From contig NC_081813.1 in assembly GCF_030704535.1 (NCBI RefSeq), positions 4,239,001 through 4,303,000 on the forward strand: a DNA stretch of 64,000 nucleotides, read 5' to 3'. Below, piece after piece: positions 60,501 to 64,000 of the stretch. The DNA comes from Vitis vinifera. Its lineage: Eukaryota > Streptophyta > Magnoliopsida > Vitales > Vitaceae. The translations under genes and the position numbers were made by a program. Numbering within the stretch: the stretch's first letter is position 1; each line of letters starts with the position of its first letter. Below the pieces are notes generated by a model that saw nothing but the letters and a program-made list of their open reading frames with translations, did no database searches and had not been told where the DNA came from.

Positions 60501-60598
60501 TAGATTTCATTGGGTGCAACAACCACATGAGCTCTTAGTTTCATTAGCTAAATTATAAGCACCATTAATTTGTAGACATTTTCTCTGCAGATGTTTGA
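57049..60598 (+). CDS. SYS1: SYS1 homologue, Golgi integral membrane protein
   Basis: Three coding exons: 57049-57272 (donor GG|gtgaga), 57614-57840 (acceptor gagcag, donor A|gtaagt) and 60591-60598 (acceptor tctctgcag). They join in phase to 152 aa, the usual family length. The last exon supplies only 8 bases: the end of an Asn codon, Val and TGA, giving the ending RYRSNV. Four hydrophobic segments are visible: about residues 12-38 (IVAQIVCLQCLYYLTLGVFM), 58-84, 90-112 (VIHLFICIIYGGWP) and 115-136 (WWVVNGTCLAMMALLGEYLC). In yeast and animals SYS1 recruits the ARL3/ARFRP1 GTPase to the trans-Golgi; the same role here is inferred. The second intron is 2.75 kb, and the leader runs from about 56520. 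Confidence 0.9.
57482..57520. repeat. AT dinucleotide microsatellite in SYS1 intron 1
   Basis: A pure AT run between coding exons 1 and 2, about 90 bases before the acceptor. Confidence 0.9.
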
Positions 60599-62353
60599 CT
60601 GACCAGAGAAACTCAACAGGCAAGAACAAAATTTATTGGGAACATTCTATGTTGGCTTCACTATTTTGGGGGAGTTCCTGGATAAAGCTCATGAGATACC
60701 AAATTTGATGTGGGATAACCTATGAGCAATGATCACCAGAAGTCTCTTATCGATTTAATTTTCTATGCTGGCGGAATGACTGAAAACAGCTGCCGCAACA
60801 ATTCAAAAAAATGCTTTTAAAAGATGAAAAAGTGGAACACATGAAGGGAGGTACTTCTGAATCGTGTTGGTGAAACCTGCATGTAAAATTCTAGGTAGTT
60901 TTGAAAGAGTCAATTCCTATTGTGCTTTTTGATTTGAGAATTTATCATTGAATGAGAACATTTGGAATGAGTTTTAGATCAGCGCACATATGACCCGTGG
61001 CGATTTTTGTATCGTGTGGGTGGAAGTTATCATAGGGTTGCTAGATGTGCCATGAATTGCCTGGTTTCCATTAAATCTAGTTAGAGCAGTTGAAAAATGG
61101 TATATGACAACTGTAGTTCAAGTTTCTAAGCTTGCCATATTCCAAAAAACATAGTAAATGTATGATTGGTGGTATGATGATGACTTGGTGCTAATTGTGA
61201 GAAACGTGCTGGACATTCACTATTCATGGCCCTTCTTTGTATTTACTATAACTGAGCGGATCCTTGCTTGATATTTCTCACTCTTGTTCAAAACTGTGCT
61301 GGTGCCCAGACTGCCAAAATCATATTATTCATATGGACCATTGAGGCAATCCAGAACAGATAATGCAGCCATAGATTCAGTTCCAATTTGGGGTGAATTT
61401 CAGGTTGTCACTGCAAGAATAATGGCACTGAATCGAAGGTTCAGGCCTCATGCTGCACTAGCATTTAGTGGGTGCTTCATATACCCTCTTATATTTTGTT
61501 TGTTTGTTTGTCCATTCTCTTCCTCCCCGAATGACACTTATCTTCTACCAGTCCAGGTGTCCCACGTCTAATCCTTCCCCTTGCAAAAACCACCATTTTA
61601 CCTTTGCATCCTTCACTTCTATCTGCAACCAAAACTACTCTCATCGGTTTAATTTCTCTCTATTGAGTGCTATCCTGGATTACTGAGTTTCACCCTTTAT
61701 GGCTTCATTTTCATTTGTCTGTTTAAGTTGGGGAGTAAATTTGTATGGAGACCATAGTGCACCGAGATTTACAGGCGCAACCCTTGAAACCCCTCTAAAC
61801 CCTCAGAATTCCCCTGTATATCGCTTTGCCAAAGCCTCGTAAATACTTCAATCACACTGACAAATACTAATTTCTTGATTTACCATTTGTGCTGTTGATG
61901 ATGTGGGAAATTTTCACTTCGGCCCCAGTTGCTACAGCTGTTACTACCCACCAAGTTTTGCAGAACAATCAGCTTTGGAGCAGAATTCCAGAAATGTTTC
62001 ATCATCACAAGCATTCTTTCCCTGTTTGTTTCGAGTGAAAACAAAATGGAACAAAAAGCTTCAACGAAGATTCTTTCTGAACTCTTTCATGAGCGCCACA
62101 ACATGCGGTCTATAGGGTCTGCAGAAATGCCAGAAACCAGTAAGCTTAGCTTCTGGTATCTTCAAACCTTAGCCAACTAGCCTTAATGAGTTACATGAAC
62201 AATAAATAACACAATTGGGAGGATAAGGAGAACACATCAGGTAACTAAGCTCGAATATTCACATGGCCATTCCTCATTCCTCACAAAACTCATTAACCAA
62301 ACTCTAACTTTACATAAATACTCTTCAACACTAACGGAAAAATACAAAGCATT
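60599..62353. other. SYS1 3' UTR and intergenic spacer
   Basis: The first few hundred bases are probably SYS1 3' UTR. The rest, including the short ORFs at 61284-61571 and 61929-62180, shows no recognisable motif. The right edge may belong to the 3' UTR of the minus-strand gene beyond 62531. Confidence 0.45.
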
Positions 62354-62487
62354 GTACCAGATAGGCAACAGCCAAAACACACCATCAATCAGCTCCTCTA
62401 CAAGCAGAATCCTGACCCATGTACCAGATAGGCAACAGCCAAAACACACCATCAATCAGCTCCTCTACAAGCAGAATCCTGACCCAA
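62354..62487. repeat. Tandem duplication, 67-bp period
   Basis: GTACCAGATAGGCAACAGCC and the following sequence (62354-62420) is repeated at 62421-62487 with no internal change visible. It lies just downstream of the stop of the minus-strand gene, probably in its 3' UTR. Confidence 0.9.
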
Positions 62488-62530
62488 GTCCATGGTAGAC
62501 TCGATGATCCAGCCACTGCAGTGATAATGC

Positions 62531-62959
62531 TCAGCTGCGATAACGATGTCGTTTAACACTCTTCTCTGTTTCCTGTTCTCTCTTTCGACACACTTCAGAT
62601 TTTCTATGTTTCTTCCTCTCATTTGCCTGACTATCTTCATTTTTTCTAATCTGCAGCTAAAAATGGGTCTGAAATTTGTGATGTGTTGCAACTAGGAACC
62701 TTTTTATTTTTCCAAACAAACAAACAAAGGAAAAGTTTTGTAAATGTCTATTTTTATTTTATTTTTAAAATTACTGTTTTCTTTTCCTTTTTCTTTCTCA
62801 TTTGGACTCGTTAAAAGAGAAGCAACAGTAAATGGATTTCGTATTCCATACCTTGGCTCCTAGAGTCACAGCTTTGAAGGTGTGGAAAACTGGATCATCG
62901 AAAGTAGGAGGCCCTAGAACAATGTATGCCCCTTTATTGTTAAGTCTTTCCCCTGAGCT
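62531..62959 (-). CDS. Unrecognised basic protein, last two coding exons
   Basis: I do not recognise this gene. Two minus-strand exons are supported by splice sites and frame. 62852-62959 (acceptor ccatgcag, donor AAG|gtatgg) encodes 36 residues, SSGERLNNKGAYIVLGPPTF and DDPVFHTFKAVTLGAK. 62531-62650 (acceptor tagctgcag) encodes 39 residues, IRKNEDSQANERKKHRKSEV and CRKREQETEKSVKRHRYRS, then TGA. Both are whole codons in phase 0, so the join is consistent. The tail is very rich in Lys, Arg and Glu, like those of nuclear or RNA-processing proteins, but that is only a hint. Exons further upstream, beyond 62960, were not found. Confidence 0.5.
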
Positions 62960-64000
62960 CTGCATGGTAGAGAAATCAACAATTAGGATGGATTACAAAT
63001 TTTTGAGCAACCAATGCTAACAAATTCTTTTTTTTTTTTTTTTAAATAAAAATAAAATACTAAACAATCATAATTCATAAAAGAGATGACGAAACATGTT
63101 GGTGGAGGAGCTTCATGTTGTTGGGAAGGGTGTGGTTGGAGGTATTGGTCCACATTTTTTGCACTATACCAACAGATCAGAATTAGTGTTTGTTATCTTA
63201 CTTATTTTTATGAAAAGGGAACATGCAAATAGTTTACATAGAAAGAAAGATGACGCTCAAAAAACCTGCAAGATGGATGTCATAAAACCCTGTTTTTTAT
63301 ACAGTTTAGACTAGATAAAGCCTATTGCCATTTACACTCTACTACTTGTTCCACCAGCCTTGAACTAAAAGATAACCATAGGAAGAAAGTTAAGAAGAAG
63401 AAGAAGAAGACGGGCTTTTTCTGAATTTATTCAAGATACATTGATTCTGAAGGTTGTTAATCAAGCATAACATTTGTAAGGGGAAACCCAATGCCTCCAT
63501 ATAAAGATCCAATAAGAAAATTTTGATATGCTCTGTGGATTGGATGGTTACAGATCGAAGTTTCCCAAGAAGTCCAAACTAATTATGTCAAAAGGTATGG
63601 TCCTAATCTTCTATATGCATCATATTTCCAGTGTCCTGTGTCATTCAAACTAGCATTCAAATAGCTGTTATCTATATGTGCATGTGTGTAAATATAATTT
63701 CAATAACTCACATTCCTTCTGGAATTACATTATAATCTTCTCCTGAAAAATTACTGTCTGTAAGCATAAGTTAGAGCAACGGAAGCAATAGTTCTCACTT
63801 TCCATGTGAAAGCTCAAACGATATATATGTATGACTATCTCCTAAGGTTTTAAGCATCCTACTTGTCTTGCTGATGATATGTACATGTAAAACATGGCCA
63901 TGTTGACATACAAGGATTATTAGGCTATGTGATGTCACATTCTACCTTTACACATAAAATCTATACAAGATGTGTTTAAGTAGAAGCTATTAAAGAAGAA
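62960..64000. other. Upstream part of the minus-strand gene or intergenic DNA
   Basis: Probably intron of the gene at 62531-62959, or spacer. A poly-T run (about 63028-63043) and an AAG trinucleotide run (about 63390-63410) are the only simple features. No exon could be supported. Confidence 0.35.

Noticed and set aside
61284-61571. 95-aa plus-strand ORF downstream of SYS1
   Set aside because: No motif, no splice or promoter context, and it lies in probable UTR or spacer.

Overview
This is a nuclear DNA window from a flowering plant. The evidence is AT-rich intergenic DNA, multi-exon genes with GT-AG introns, plant-specific gene families (FLZ zinc finger, trihelix, P-class PPR, MFP1), a eukaryotic tRNA with internal promoter boxes, and hAT, MULE, Copia, Harbinger and LINE elements. 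The gene content and the types of MITE and LINE remnants suggest a woody eudicot. Grapevine (Vitis) is my best guess from memory, not something shown by the sequence.

Left part (1-10740): the last two coding exons of an HSP70-14/15 (HSP110-type) chaperone; a 1.3 kb non-autonomous long-TIR element with a 9-bp target duplication; a two-exon mitochondrial-type PPR gene whose short first exon carries the presequence; and, on the minus strand, a one-exon trihelix (ASIL-type) transcription factor. After an AT-rich stretch with microsatellites and MITEs comes a 3.0 kb hAT element (15966-18978) with intact ends and TSD but a broken transposase and a tRNA-like stretch inside.

Middle (21200-49700): an FLZ zinc-finger gene (21901-23132), then a truncated coatomer beta' gene on the minus strand (25953-27561). 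Next is a tandem duplication with a period of about 3.7 kb. Each unit carries one secreted cysteine-rich, thionin-like gene on the minus strand. The first copy (29609-29946) has a nonsense codon; the second (39006-39266) is open. The second unit has been swollen to about 16 kb by a Harbinger-type MITE, a dead 5.6 kb Copia retrotransposon and a dead 4.3 kb MULE whose coding remnants include a SWIM finger and an OTU protease module. Local tandem repeats (84, 105 and about 80 bp) also arose there.

Right part (49700-64000): MFP1 (thylakoid coiled-coil DNA-binding protein, four coding exons), a tRNA-Arg(TCG) gene, SYS1 (Golgi four-pass membrane protein, last coding exon only 8 nt), and the two last exons of an unrecognised lysine/arginine-rich protein on the minus strand.

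The host genes are housekeeping genes and do not form a pathway. As I recall, the set PPR + MFP1 + coatomer beta' is clustered at Arabidopsis At3g15980-At3g16010, and HSP70-14/15 + coatomer beta'-1 at At1g79920-At1g79990, so the window looks like an old conserved gene block expanded by transposons. I found no convincing evidence of a wholly new biological system. The most unusual structures are the transposon-inflated cysteine-rich gene duplication, the MULE carrying an OTU module, and the tRNA-like sequence inside the hAT element.
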